Below the pieces are notes generated by a model, which did no database searches, had not been told where the DNA came from, and saw only the letters and a list, made by a program, of their open reading frames with translations. From JACQLN01 sp049274895 (GTDB lineage: Bacteria > Patescibacteriota > Minisyncoccia > JACQLN01): a DNA stretch of 64,000 nucleotides. A program made the translations under genes and the position numbers. This document shows positions 1 through 6,991 of this stretch, piece after piece (within the stretch, counting starts at the first letter, position 1; each line of letters opens with the position of its first letter). Location of the stretch: contig JBASTM010000011.1 of assembly GCA_049274895.1 (NCBI GenBank), positions 10,404 to 74,403 of the forward strand. Direction: 5' to 3'.

Positions 1-41
1 ACCCCAACAAACTACCATTCCATGCCTAATTAGTCAAATCC

Positions 42-79
42 ATTTAGCACGAGCTCACGATCGTATTCTCGTGCTAAAT
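42..79 (-). terminator. Inverted repeat after fusA
   Basis: A 12-bp perfect stem (ATTTAGCACGAG at 42-53 with its complement at 68-79) with a 14-nt loop lies about 70 bases past the fusA stop codon on the minus strand. No long U tract follows, so it may be a weak or factor-assisted terminator or an mRNA end-stabilising hairpin. Confidence 0.45.
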
Positions 80-145
80 ACGGTTTGTACTTATTAAATT
101 TAATGAATCCAATGAAATTGATCTAATAGATCTATCTCATAAGAC

Positions 146-2287
146 CTATTTGCGGCGGCCGGAAATTATTTCCTCGGCGATGTTTTTGGGCACCTCTTCG
201 TAGTGGTTGAACTCCATCGTGTATGACGCCCGACCCTCGCTTAAAGAACGCAGTTGGGTGGAATAGCCGAACATTTCGGATAAGGGCACTTTGGCGTCTA
301 TAACTTTAAGCGCCGAATCGCCCACCGCGCTGGTGCCGCCCCGCGCCGCCATTTGCTCGATGCGGGCGCGTTTGGACGAAAGATCCCCGGTAACTTCGCC
401 CAAAAACTTTTCGGGCACGATCACCTCAACTTTCATTACTGGCTCCAACAAAACCGGGCTCGCCCTTTTAGCGCCTTCTTGAAAAGCTATACTGCCGGCG
501 ATTTTGAAAGCCATTTCCGAAGAGTCCACCTCGTGAAATGAACCATCATAAAGCGTGGCTTTAACATCAACCACCGGGTAGCCGGCCACCACGCCTTTAT
601 CTATCGCCTCTTTGATGCCTTTTTCCACCGCCGGAATAAACTCCTGCGGAATGGCGCCGCCTTTAATGGCGTTGACAAACTCAAACCCGGCGCCGCGATC
701 CAGCGGCTCCAATTTTAAGCGCACGTGGCCGTACTGGCCGCGGCCGCCCGACTGGCGGATATATTTGCCTTCGGCCTCGGCCGTGCTTTTAACGGTTTCT
801 TTGTAAGCTACCTGCGGCCGGCCGACGTTGGCATCCACCTTAAACTCCCGTTTCATACGGTCCACAATTATTTCCAAATGCAATTCGCCCATGCCGGCAA
901 TTAAAGTATCGCCGGTCTCCTCGTCGCCTCTTATTCTAAAAGTCGGATCTTCATCGGCCAGGCGGCGCAAAGCCAAACCCATTTTTTCCTGATCGGCTTT
1001 GGTTTTGGGCTCAATCCGCACCGAGATGACCGGCTCGGGAAAGACTATCTGCTCCAGCAGTATCGGTTTGTCTTCATCTGAAAGAGTGTCGCCGGTTCGG
1101 GTGTATTTTAAGCCCACCGCCGCGCCGATCTCGCCGGCAAAAATCTCTTTGACTTCTTCGCGGTGGTTGGCGTGCATTCTTAAAATGCGTCCGATTCTTT
1201 CTTTTTGATTTTTATTGACGTTCAGAACATAGGAACCGGCTTCCAGCGTACCTGAATAGACTCTAAAAAAAGTCAGTTGGCCCACAAAAGGATCACTGGC
1301 AACTTTGAAAGCCAAGGCTGAAAAAGCGACTTCGTCGCTAGCCGGGCGTTCCTCCGAAGCCCCGGTCTTGGGATTGACTCCTTTTACCGGAGGTAAATCT
1401 ACGGGGCTCGGCAAATAATAGAGCACGGCGTCCAACATCAACTGCACACCTTTATTTTTTAAGGCCGAACCGCACAAAACTGGAATAAATTTACCGGCAA
1501 TAGCGGCGGCCCGCAAAGCTTTTCTTAGTTCAACCAAGGTAGGTTTTTCCCCGCCCAAATAACGCTCCATCAAGACGTCGTCGGTTTCAACAACTTTTTC
1601 TACCAGTTCGGCCCGGCATTTTTCGGCTTCAACTTTCATATCATCGGGAATATCGGCTTCAATAACCTGCTCGCCGTGCTCGCCTTCAAAACGATAGGCC
1701 TTCATTTTCATTAGATCCACCACACCCTCAAAATTTTCCTCCAAACCGATCGGTAATTGGACTTTTACAGCTTTAGAGGTTAAGCGTTCTAAAATGGAAG
1801 CATAAGATTTTTCAAAAGAAGCGCCGGTGCGGTCCAGTTTGTTTATAAAACAAATTCTAGGCACATTATATTTATCGGCTTGGCGCCAGACGGTTTCGGA
1901 CTGGGGCTCCACGCCGGCTACGCCGTCAAAAACCACCACCGCGCCGTCCAAAACGCGAAGCGACCGTTCCACCTCCACCGTAAAATCAACGTGGCCGGGC
2001 GTATCGATTATGTTAATACGCATCTCTTTTTCCTTGGTTTTGACCCCGCCGGCCCGATCTTCGGTCGGCGTCCAAAAACAGGTGGTAGCCGCGGCGGTTA
2101 TAGTGATGCCCCGCTCCTGTTCCTGTTCCATCCAATCCATGATGGCCTCGCCTTCGTGGACCTCGCCGATCTTGTGCGACACGCCCGTGTAAAACAAAAC
2201 CCGCTCGGAAACGGTCGTTTTTCCGGCATCAATGTGAGCTACAATGCCAATATCTCTGGTGCGTTCGATGGGGTAATCACGTGACAT
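146..2287 (-). CDS. fusA: Elongation factor G
   Basis: EF-G, the GTPase that drives ribosomal translocation and, with RRF, ribosome recycling in the cytoplasm. The 713-residue length is normal. The G1 P-loop AHIDAGKTT lies at about residues 17-25, followed by the switch-I segment RGITITAAATT, G3 DTPGHVDF and G4 NKLD, then domains II-V; the C-terminal half holds the YDGSFHEVDSSEMAF region typical of domain IV/V. The ATG at 2287 begins MSRDYPIERTRDIGIVAHID, as in other bacterial EF-Gs. It lies downstream of rpsG and rpsL in the conserved str-operon order rpsL-rpsG-fusA, separated from rpsG by 132 bases; tuf does not follow, and fusA is the last gene before the window edge. No oddity was seen. 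Confidence 0.98.
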   Translation of the reverse strand: MSRDYPIERTRDIGIVAHIDAGKTTVSERVLFYTGVSHKIGEVHEGEAIMDWMEQEQERGITITAAATTCFWTPTEDRAGGVKTKEKEMRINIIDTPGHVDFTVEVERSLRVLDGAVVVFDGVAGVEPQSETVWRQADKYNVPRICFINKLDRTGASFEKSYASILERLTSKAVKVQLPIGLEENFEGVVDLMKMKAYRFEGEHGEQVIEADIPDDMKVEAEKCRAELVEKVVETDDVLMERYLGGEKPTLVELRKALRAAAIAGKFIPVLCGSALKNKGVQLMLDAVLYYLPSPVDLPPVKGVNPKTGASEERPASDEVAFSALAFKVASDPFVGQLTFFRVYSGTLEAGSYVLNVNKNQKERIGRILRMHANHREEVKEIFAGEIGAAVGLKYTRTGDTLSDEDKPILLEQIVFPEPVISVRIEPKTKADQEKMGLALRRLADEDPTFRIRGDEETGDTLIAGMGELHLEIIVDRMKREFKVDANVGRPQVAYKETVKSTAEAEGKYIRQSGGRGQYGHVRLKLEPLDRGAGFEFVNAIKGGAIPQEFIPAVEKGIKEAIDKGVVAGYPVVDVKATLYDGSFHEVDSSEMAFKIAGSIAFQEGAKRASPVLLEPVMKVEVIVPEKFLGEVTGDLSSKRARIEQMAARGGTSAVGDSALKVIDAKVPLSEMFGYSTQLRSLSEGRASYTMEFNHYEEVPKNIAEEIISGRRK

Positions 2288-2419
2288 ATGCCAATTTTAT
2301 TTACGAACGAAGTGAGTAAATATTAAAATTGAGCACCCCGAGCGCAGTCGAGGGGTAATCCTTCGACCTAGCTCAGGATAAGGTTTTGTTACCGCTCGCT
2401 TCGCTCGCGGACAAAGCCC
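2288..2419. repeat. Intergenic short inverted repeats between rpsG and fusA
   Basis: No gene here. The spacer is built of small inverted repeats: TTTAC..GTAAA near 2300-2314, a GC-rich CCCCGAGCGCAGTCGAGGGG block at about 2336-2355, and GCTCGCTTCGCTCGC at about 2395-2409. They look like dispersed REP-like hairpins and may set differential expression of rpsG and fusA; that role is inference. Confidence 0.4.
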
Positions 2420-2887
2420 TTACCAACTAAAATGCGCGAAAGCTTTATTAGCTTCGGCCATGCGGTGGGTGTCGTTTTTCTTCTTGATGGCGTTGCCTTC
2501 GTTTTTGGCGGCCAAGATGATCTCCTCGGCCAGTTTCTGGTCCATGGGCTTGCCCTTGCCGGCCCGAGCCGCCAGAATAAGCCACCTCATCGCCAGAGCC
2601 AATTTGCGCTCGCCTCTCACTTCGCGCGGGACCTGGTAATTGGCGCCGCCAATGCGGCGGGATTTTACTTCCAGTTGGGGCGAAACATTTTTGATGGCTG
2701 TTTCAAAAACTTCCAAACCGGGCTTTTTCTCTTTCTGCTCTATATTATCCAAGGCCTGGTAAAAAATCTTCTGGGACACGCTCTTTTCCCCATGCTGCAT
2801 TATTTTATTAATAAACCGGGCGGCCAAAACACTGCCGTGTTTATAATCGGGTTTAATATCGCGTTTGATGTTTATTTTGCGTCGCAT
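2420..2887 (-). CDS. rpsG: 30S ribosomal protein S7 (uS7)
   Basis: Primary 16S rRNA-binding protein that nucleates the 30S head and lies near the E site. The 155 residues match the usual bacterial length. Family signature segments are visible: KYGS-like KHGSVLAARFINKIM at about residues 17-31, a P-x-LEVKSRRIGGANYQVP block at about 70-88, the RWLILAARAGKG region, and the C-terminal HRMAEANKAFAHF. The ATG at 2887 gives MRRKINIKRDI; many S7 proteins start near this point. It sits between rpsL and fusA in the standard str order. The short spacer to rpsL contains a 7-nt tandem repeat and complementary segments. Confidence 0.98.
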   Translation of the reverse strand: MRRKINIKRDIKPDYKHGSVLAARFINKIMQHGEKSVSQKIFYQALDNIEQKEKKPGLEVFETAIKNVSPQLEVKSRRIGGANYQVPREVRGERKLALAMRWLILAARAGKGKPMDQKLAEEIILAAKNEGNAIKKKNDTHRMAEANKAFAHFSW

Positions 2888-2892
2888 GAATC

Positions 2893-2957
2893 AGCTTTTA
2901 GCTTTTAGCTTTTAGCTTCTTAGGATTTTACTAAAAAGCTAATAAGCTAGGAAGCTA
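2893..2957. repeat. AGCTTTT heptamer repeat with inverted partner
   Basis: Three full copies plus a partial copy of AGCTTTT run from 2893 to 2918; complementary AAAAGCT/AAGCT words follow at 2934-2957, so the rpsL-rpsG spacer transcript can fold into alternative hairpins. The unit length of 7 matches the repeats found inside glycosyltransferase genes at 51-54 kb. Confidence 0.6.
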
Positions 2958-2962
2958 ATTTT

Positions 2963-3373
2963 CTATTTGGGAGTCTTAGCCCCATACTTGCTCCGCCGCT
3001 GCTTGCGGCCCTCTACGCCGGTAGCATCCAGCAGGCCGCGCACAATGTGATAGCGGATGCCGGGCAAATCTTTAACCCGCCCGCCCCGCAAAATCACCAC
3101 CGAGTGTTCCTGCAGATTGTGGCCGATGCCGGGAATATAGGCCGTCACCTCCATACCGTTGGATAATCTCACCCGCGCGATTTTGCGCAAAGCCGAGTTG
3201 GGTTTTTTGGGCGTCATCGTGCGCACCGAAAGGCACACGCCTCTTTTGAAAGGCGACTGGAAAGCGGAGTATCTGTTTTTTAAGCTATTGAACGCAAAAG
3301 TCAGCGCCGGCGATTTGGATTTGCGCTTGGAGGTTTTTCTTGGTCTTTTGATTAGTTGATTTATCGTCGGCAT
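2963..3373 (-). CDS. rpsL: 30S ribosomal protein S12 (uS12)
   Basis: Decoding-centre protein of the 30S subunit; site of streptomycin resistance mutations. At 136 residues it is slightly longer than the 124-residue E. coli protein but normal for the family. Key segments are MPTINQLIKRPR at the N terminus, KKPNSALRKIARVRLSNG in the middle, the YIPGIGHNLQEHSVVILRGGR loop near the decoding site (split here only by length), KDLPGIRYHIVRG, and a basic tail ending SKYGAKTPK. It is the first gene of an rpsL-rpsG-fusA unit. A 32-nt perfect palindrome lies only 8 bases upstream of the ATG, leaving no clear Shine-Dalgarno site. Confidence 0.98.
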   Translation of the reverse strand: MPTINQLIKRPRKTSKRKSKSPALTFAFNSLKNRYSAFQSPFKRGVCLSVRTMTPKKPNSALRKIARVRLSNGMEVTAYIPGIGHNLQEHSVVILRGGRVKDLPGIRYHIVRGLLDATGVEGRKQRRSKYGAKTPK

Positions 3374-3381
3374 TGATTATA

Positions 3382-3413
3382 AAGGTCAGACCTTGCTAGC
3401 AAGGTCTGACCTT
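3382..3413. promoter_or_regulatory. Perfect 32-nt palindrome just upstream of rpsL
   Basis: AAGGTCAGACCTTGCT followed by its exact reverse complement, centred on CTAG. On the minus strand it ends 8 bases before the rpsL start codon. It could be a terminator for upstream transcription, an operator, or a 5' leader hairpin controlling rpsL translation. The arms are also internally self-complementary (AAGGTCAGACCTT), so two small hairpins are an alternative fold. Confidence 0.5.
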
Positions 3414-3486
3414 GATCTTACTAGGACACATCGGATTTTAAGCTGAAATCATTATAGATTAAAACAGGCCTTGGCGCAAGAACCAG

Positions 3487-3522
3487 CATCTACCGAGCTT
3501 GCGGCCGCAACCTCGGTAGATG
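3487..3522. repeat. Hairpin between structured RNA and rpsL
   Basis: An 11-bp stem (CATCTACCGAG, 3487-3497, with 3512-3522) encloses the palindrome TTGCGGCCGCAA, giving a near-continuous hairpin. It follows the terminator of the upstream RNA on the minus strand. No U tract is present in either direction. Confidence 0.5.
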
Positions 3523-3536
3523 AAATTAAATATAAT

Positions 3537-3900
3537 AATAAAATGGGGTGAGCACGGTGTTTTGCGCTCACCCCTGACGTCGCCGACCCCCGAAGAGAAG
3601 AGGGTGTCGACTACTTGCTTGTTGAAATCCTTCGGGCCGGTTGAATTTATAGCTGTCTCAACCGGGGTCAATCTAAGTGGGAGCGGTATTTCACTGTCGG
3701 CTCCCTCCGACCCGGAAGTCGGAGCTCTAAGCCCAGCTTACTCTACGCGAAACTTAGATTCCCGTTGGGACCGGTGCGTGGGAATTGAACCCACCTATCT
3801 CGACTACGTTCGCCTCCGAAGCCTCCGACTCCGATCTCTCCGCGTAGGCTCCCCCAGAGGCACATCGAGATAAACCGTCTGACACCGTTTCCATGCAAGC
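3537..3900 (-). ncRNA. Structured RNA (~360 nt) with tRNA-like T arm, class not identified
   Basis: A non-coding transcript bounded by a good promoter and an intrinsic terminator. Reading the minus strand: ACGGTGT near the 5' end can pair with GCACCG after the T arm; TATCTCGA pairs with TCGAGATA (8 bp); inside it CTACG pairs with CGTAG; next comes a canonical T arm GTGGG-TTCAATT-CCCAC near 3777-3793. The 3' part holds AATCTAAGT/ACTTAGATT (9 bp) enclosing CTCCGAC/GTCGGAG and GGGAGC/GCTCCC, then CCGGTTGA/TCAACCGG, then the terminator. The acceptor-like / D-like / long helix / T-arm order recalls the tRNA-like domain of tmRNA, but the T arm sits about 110 nt from the 5' end rather than at the 3' end, and no tag frame ending in LAA was found. 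RNase P core boxes were not seen either. A divergent or permuted tmRNA-like RNA, or a new class, are possible. Confidence 0.6.
3544..3574 (-). terminator. Intrinsic terminator of the structured RNA
   Basis: A perfect 9-bp stem (GGGGTGAGC at 3545-3553 with 3566-3574), 12-nt loop, followed on the minus strand by ATTTTATTATTATATTT. The loop word ACACCGT is complementary to ACGGTGT at the RNA's 5' end, offering an alternative end-to-end pairing. Confidence 0.8.
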
Positions 3901-3906
3901 AAATAG

Positions 3907-3935
3907 ATGCTAGCAAAACATCTGGCCGAGGTCAA
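3907..3935 (-). promoter_or_regulatory. Promoter of the structured RNA
   Basis: On the minus strand, TTGACC (3930-3935) and TAGCAT (3907-3912) are separated by exactly 17 bases. The predicted start is near 3900, just before the first pairing segment of the RNA. Confidence 0.65.
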
Positions 3936-3950
3936 TAGCAGATAAGACAT

Positions 3951-3987
3951 CTAATAATGTTGAACATCCGATGTTCAACATTATTAG
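3951..3987. terminator. 18-bp inverted repeat after the M50 protease gene
   Basis: CTAATAATGTTGAACATC (3951-3968) is repeated in exact reverse complement at 3970-3987 with a one-base centre. It starts 8 bases after the protease stop codon and sits upstream of the structured-RNA promoter, so it probably separates the two transcripts. No U tract follows. Confidence 0.5.
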
Positions 3988-3995
3988 ACTAATGA

Positions 3996-4613
3996 TCAAA
4001 ACAACAACGGGGAGCCGGTTATCAGCTGGAAGATTACGGGAATTATCGGAACTATCAAAGGAAACAAAAAGAAGATAAATATCAACACCAAAAACATACC
4101 ATAACGCTCCAGTATAACGAGCTGGCGTTCGTAGCGGTAGGGCAAAACGGCGGCTAAAATTTTGGAGCCGTCCAAGGGCGGTATGGGAATTAAATTAAAA
4201 ATACCTAAAAGGATATTGATGTAGACTATCAAAGACAACCCCAAGCCAGCCGCGGCCGGGATAGGCGCCCAGCGTAAAGCCAAACCAAAAAACAAGGCCA
4301 CGGCAAAATTGGACAAAGGCCCGGCCGCGGCCACGGCGGCCGGGCCCCATTTTTGATTTTTAAGATTATAGGGGTTATAAGGCACGGGCTTAGCCCAACC
4401 GAATATAAACCCGCCCGCGAGATACGAAATCAGCGGCACTAAAAACGAACCCACAAAATCAAGATGTTTGAGAGGGTTAAAACTTAGCCGGCCAAGGTCG
4501 CGGGCGGTGGGATCGCCTAACTTGTTAGCCGCAAGACCATGAGAAACCTCGTGCGCCACCACCGACATAATCAGCACCGCTAAATTGAAAATAAGCAATA
4601 CCGTTTGATCCAT
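3996..4613 (-). CDS. Site-2 protease family membrane metalloprotease (M50-like)
   Basis: Predicted intramembrane zinc metalloprotease of 205 residues. The zinc motif HEVSH lies at residues 21-25 within the first membrane helix, and the second conserved motif of the family, here NLIPIPPLDGSKIL at about residues 139-152, supplies the aspartate ligand. Five to six hydrophobic segments are visible, with no PDZ domain, matching the short bacterial/CPR FtsH-independent S2P subfamily often annotated as site-2 protease family protein. The substrate is unknown; such enzymes cleave anti-sigma factors or membrane peptides in other bacteria. It is a single gene between the structured RNA and divergent rpmB. 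The ATG at 4613 was chosen because MDQTVLLIFNLAVLIM leads directly into the first helix. Confidence 0.88.
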   Translation of the reverse strand: MDQTVLLIFNLAVLIMSVVAHEVSHGLAANKLGDPTARDLGRLSFNPLKHLDFVGSFLVPLISYLAGGFIFGWAKPVPYNPYNLKNQKWGPAAVAAAGPLSNFAVALFFGLALRWAPIPAAAGLGLSLIVYINILLGIFNLIPIPPLDGSKILAAVLPYRYERQLVILERYGMFLVLIFIFFLFPLIVPIIPVIFQLITGSPLLF

Positions 4614-4693
4614 ATAATGTTTTGTGTTAATGTGATTCTACCATACAAAAAATCATTCGTATATTCGTATAAATTCGTATTTCGTAAAGATAT

Positions 4694-4912
4694 ATGACTT
4701 GCCCCGTATGTAAAAAAATAAGCGGTTTTCGCATCAAGCGCGTGCTTTTACGTGGCCATTATAATCCCACGGTCAAACAAAAACAGCATCCTAATTTGCA
4801 ATGGATTAAAATCGGCTCGGGCAAAAGGATCAAAGTCTGCGCCAGCTGCATCAAGGCCTCTCAAAAAAATCCCAACTACTTTAAAGAGGCGGCTCCGAAT
4901 TTGGTTAAATAA
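4694..4912 (+). CDS. rpmB: 50S ribosomal protein L28 (bL28)
   Basis: Small basic 50S protein near the E site. The 72 residues contain CPVCKK at the N terminus (C3/C6) and CASC near residues 51-54, giving the four-cysteine zinc-ribbon form of bL28. The family segment HYNPTVKQKQHPNLQWIKI corresponds to the SHSNRKTKRRFxPNLQ region of other L28 proteins, with the usual S-H and R-R positions degraded. It is monocistronic on the plus strand, divergent from the M50 protease gene, and followed by a double hairpin terminator. Confidence 0.9.
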   Translation: MTCPVCKKISGFRIKRVLLRGHYNPTVKQKQHPNLQWIKIGSGKRIKVCASCIKASQKNPNYFKEAAPNLVK

Positions 4913-4918
4913 ATACTC

Positions 4919-4968
4919 TATCGAGGTTTAACCTCGATACAAAAGACCCGACCATGGTCGGGTCTTTT
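4919..4968. terminator. Double hairpin, bidirectional terminator
   Basis: Two adjacent near-perfect palindromes: TATCGAGGTT/AACCTCGATA with a one-base centre (4919-4939), and a 28-nt perfect palindrome beginning AAAAGACCCGACC (4941-4968), flanked by A and T runs so it can terminate in both directions. It separates rpmB (plus) from tRNA-Pro (minus). Confidence 0.8.
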
Positions 4969-4982
4969 GATTCGGTTTGGTG

Positions 4983-5053
4983 TCGGGCTGCGGGGAATCG
5001 AACCCCGGCTGCAAGACCCCCAGCCTCGCGTACTACCATTATACGACAGCCCG
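4983..5053 (-). tRNA. tRNA-Pro(GGG)
   Basis: A complete cloverleaf on the minus strand: acceptor CGGGCTG/CAGCCCG (7 bp), D arm GTA-TAATGGTAG-TAC, anticodon arm CGAGG-CTGGGGG-TCTTG with anticodon GGG, T arm CGGGG-TTCGATT-CCCCG, discriminator A. The 3' CCA is not encoded directly after the discriminator. Anticodon GGG reads CCC/CCU proline codons. It lies 5 bases downstream of the next gene on the same strand and may be cotranscribed with it. Confidence 0.93.
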
Positions 5054-5058
5054 TTAAA

Positions 5059-5559
5059 CTACTTACCATGCCCGAAACCACCATCTCGGATGCGGAAATC
5101 GTCTAAAATATCCAAACCGCGTTGGTCTTTGATGGTGGGATCTTGGACTAGATTATAAATGGCGTCGCCGGTGTCTTGGTGCAAAATGGCATAGAGCCGA
5201 GTTCCGAGCTTATATTCTTTAACCAAATCCACTATCACATATTTATGCTCGCCCGCCGCCAAAAAACGGCTGGTACCCACCAATGTGCCGTACTTGTCGT
5301 ACGGGTTTTCGTACACGGCCACGAAGCCGGGTCGGGCCAAAGTCACATTATCAACATAAACCCGATTTTCTATGATCACGCCGTCGCTATAGGGTTTTTG
5401 ATCTATTATTTTAACCGAAGCCAAGGTGGACGCCCGAATAGCAAAATCCGGCGTCGGATTGGCCCAGCCCCTCAACCAAACCACGCCAAAATAAAGGCCG
5501 AGGGCTATTAAACCAAAAAACAAGGCGTAAAACGGCACCTCCAACCTGATTCTTTTCAT
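5059..5559 (-). CDS. Membrane-anchored protein with DUF7282-like domain
   Basis: A 166-residue protein with one N-terminal membrane helix (about residues 9-30, FYALFFGLIALGLYFGVVWL) and an extracytoplasmic domain. The segment VDNVTLARPGFVAVYENPY followed by GTLVGTSRFLAAGEHKYVIVDL resembles the DUF7282-type beta domain found in archaeal and CPR secreted proteins; this match is from memory of the pattern and is tentative. Function unknown. It ends 5 bases before tRNA-Pro and is divergent from the isomerase gene. The ATG at 5559 begins MKRIRLEVP, a good positive-inside start. Confidence 0.6.
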   Translation of the reverse strand: MKRIRLEVPFYALFFGLIALGLYFGVVWLRGWANPTPDFAIRASTLASVKIIDQKPYSDGVIIENRVYVDNVTLARPGFVAVYENPYDKYGTLVGTSRFLAAGEHKYVIVDLVKEYKLGTRLYAILHQDTGDAIYNLVQDPTIKDQRGLDILDDFRIRDGGFGHGK

Positions 5560-5564
5560 ATTTA

Positions 5565-5594
5565 TTGATTGTATACGAAAATTGACGGTATAAT
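5565..5594 (+). promoter_or_regulatory. Promoter of the SIS isomerase gene
   Basis: TTGATT (5565-5570), an 18-base spacer, then TATAAT (5589-5594). Transcription would start near 5601-5606, essentially at the ATG at 5607, suggesting a leaderless mRNA and favouring ATG 5607 over GTG 5598. Confidence 0.6.
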
Positions 5595-5597
5595 CAA

Positions 5598-6581
5598 GTG
5601 AACCTTATGTTTGAACAAACTCTCGAAAATTTTCCCAAACAGTTTGAGTGGCGACCGGAGATAGGCAATGCCGAGAAACTCACTCCAAAAGAAAAGATAA
5701 TTGTTTTAGGTATGGGCGGCTCGCACCTGGCGGCCGACCTCGCCCGAACTTGGGCGTCTTATTGGGGCAAGATAATGATTCACTCCGACTACGGCCTGCC
5801 GGAATTGACCGACGAGGAGTTAGCCAGCTATTTGATTATCGCGAGCTCGCACTCGGGCAATACCGAGGAAGTTATTGACGGACTCAATATGGCACTGGAA
5901 AAAAACTTGCCGGTCACGGTAATAGCGAGCGGTGGCCAGTTACTAGAAATAGCCCAAAAGCAAAATCTCCCTTACATCAAACTACCCGCGGAAAATATAC
6001 AGCCCCGAGTGGCTCTGGGGCACTCTTTACTGGCCATATTAAAGCTGGCTGGCCAAGAAGAAACCATTAAGGAACTGTACGAACTGGTTCACATGTTGAA
6101 AGTGGAGGAAATAAAACCCGAGGCCCAAAAACTGGCCGAGAAACTACGCGGCCAAATACCAATAATTTATGCTTCCACGCGCAAGTTGCCTTTGGCTGTA
6201 AACTGGAAGGTAAAGTTTAACGAGACGGCCAAGATTCCGGCCTTCGCTAATGCCGTGCCGGAACTTAACCACAACGAAATGGCCGGGTTTGATGCTTCGC
6301 CGACCAGCCGAGAGCTAGGCGAAAAATTCTCGTTTATAATCCTAGAAGATAAATACGACCACCTTAAAAATCAAAAGCGGCTGGCCGCTTTGGCCGAGCT
6401 ATTAAAGGCGAGGGGGCTAACAGTGGAAAGAATACAACTTCAAGGCCAAAACCACTGGCATAAGATATTAAGCTCGGTGGTGATGGCCGACTGGACCAGT
6501 TATTATTTAGCCGAATTTTACGGAGTGGAAGTGGAAAACGTGCCGACAGTAGAAGAATTCAAAAAGAAGCTAACTGGTTAA
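5598..6581 (+). CDS. SIS-domain bifunctional phosphoglucose/phosphomannose isomerase-like protein
   Basis: A 327-residue two-SIS-domain isomerase of the PGI/PMI type, expected to interconvert glucose-6-P (and mannose-6-P) with fructose-6-P in the cytoplasm. The first SIS domain shows VLGMGGSHLAADLA (about residues 36-49) and the sugar-phosphate loop ASSHSGNTEE (about 81-90). The second half shows ASTRKLPLAVNWKVKFNETAKIPAF and PELNHNEMAGFD, the hallmark of the PGI/PMI C-terminal domain, including the catalytic Glu/His region. It could feed hexose phosphates to the glycan locus downstream. The GTG start at 5598 lies only 3 bases after a TATAAT box; ATG 5607 (MFEQTLENF) is the likelier start. 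It converges on the DUF378-like gene with a shared terminator. Confidence 0.85.
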   Translation: MNLMFEQTLENFPKQFEWRPEIGNAEKLTPKEKIIVLGMGGSHLAADLARTWASYWGKIMIHSDYGLPELTDEELASYLIIASSHSGNTEEVIDGLNMALEKNLPVTVIASGGQLLEIAQKQNLPYIKLPAENIQPRVALGHSLLAILKLAGQEETIKELYELVHMLKVEEIKPEAQKLAEKLRGQIPIIYASTRKLPLAVNWKVKFNETAKIPAFANAVPELNHNEMAGFDASPTSRELGEKFSFIILEDKYDHLKNQKRLAALAELLKARGLTVERIQLQGQNHWHKILSSVVMADWTSYYLAEFYGVEVENVPTVEEFKKKLTG

Positions 6582-6613
6582 AAAGATTTATGGGACCTAT
6601 AAGTCCTATAATT

Positions 6614-6651
6614 AAATATACCGAGATAGCGATCGCTATCTCGGTATATTT
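6614..6651. terminator. 38-nt perfect palindrome, bidirectional terminator
   Basis: Perfect palindrome centred on GCGATCGC, core GAGATAGCGATCGCTATCTC, with A/T-rich flanks on both sides. It lies between convergent genes, as expected for a shared terminator. The same core with a compensatory A-T to G-C change occurs at 17173-17206. Confidence 0.75.
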
Positions 6652-6672
6652 TCAGTAGCATATCAACAAAAA

Positions 6673-6876
6673 TTACATCATCTGCCCGCCCTTTTTGCTA
6701 GAGGAAACAGCTACCAGTACAGCCGAAAGACCTACCAGAATGTAGACCACTTTGGCCACACCCGAATCCATACCTCCCAACCAGCGGCTGATGTCCCAGC
6801 CAAACAAACCCACTAACAGCCAGTTGAGACCTCCCAGAACCAAAAGAATGAAGGCCACTTTGTGTAAGGATTTCAT
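6673..6876 (-). CDS. DUF378 (YuzA-like) small membrane protein
   Basis: A 67-residue protein with two membrane helices (about residues 8-26 and 41-58) separated by the loop GWDISRWLGGMDSGVAK. The pattern LLVLGGLNWLLVGLFGWD is characteristic of the DUF378 family, whose role is unknown. It ends SSSKKGGQMM, a short basic tail. Single gene upstream of the convergent terminator; no clear Shine-Dalgarno site. Confidence 0.85.
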   Translation of the reverse strand: MKSLHKVAFILLVLGGLNWLLVGLFGWDISRWLGGMDSGVAKVVYILVGLSAVLVAVSSSKKGGQMM

Positions 6877-6991
6877 TAATAAATATTTACGAAGTACGAA
6901 TAATTACGAATTTACGAATTAAATAATAAGTCCCGTGAATTCGCAAAGATCGCCGACGCTATTAAATGATAATAGCTTTATTATACCACAA

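Noticed and set aside
3459..3873. Open frames on both strands over the structured RNA
   Set aside because: They run through the RNA, its terminator and T arm and encode typical tRNA-shadow words (GIEPT); no ribosome sites.
3537..3900. tmRNA or RNase P RNA call
   Set aside because: A T arm is present, but no tag-coding frame, no 3'-terminal T arm plus CCA and no D-loop consensus for tmRNA; none of the RNase P core boxes could be found on either strand. Left as unclassified RNA.
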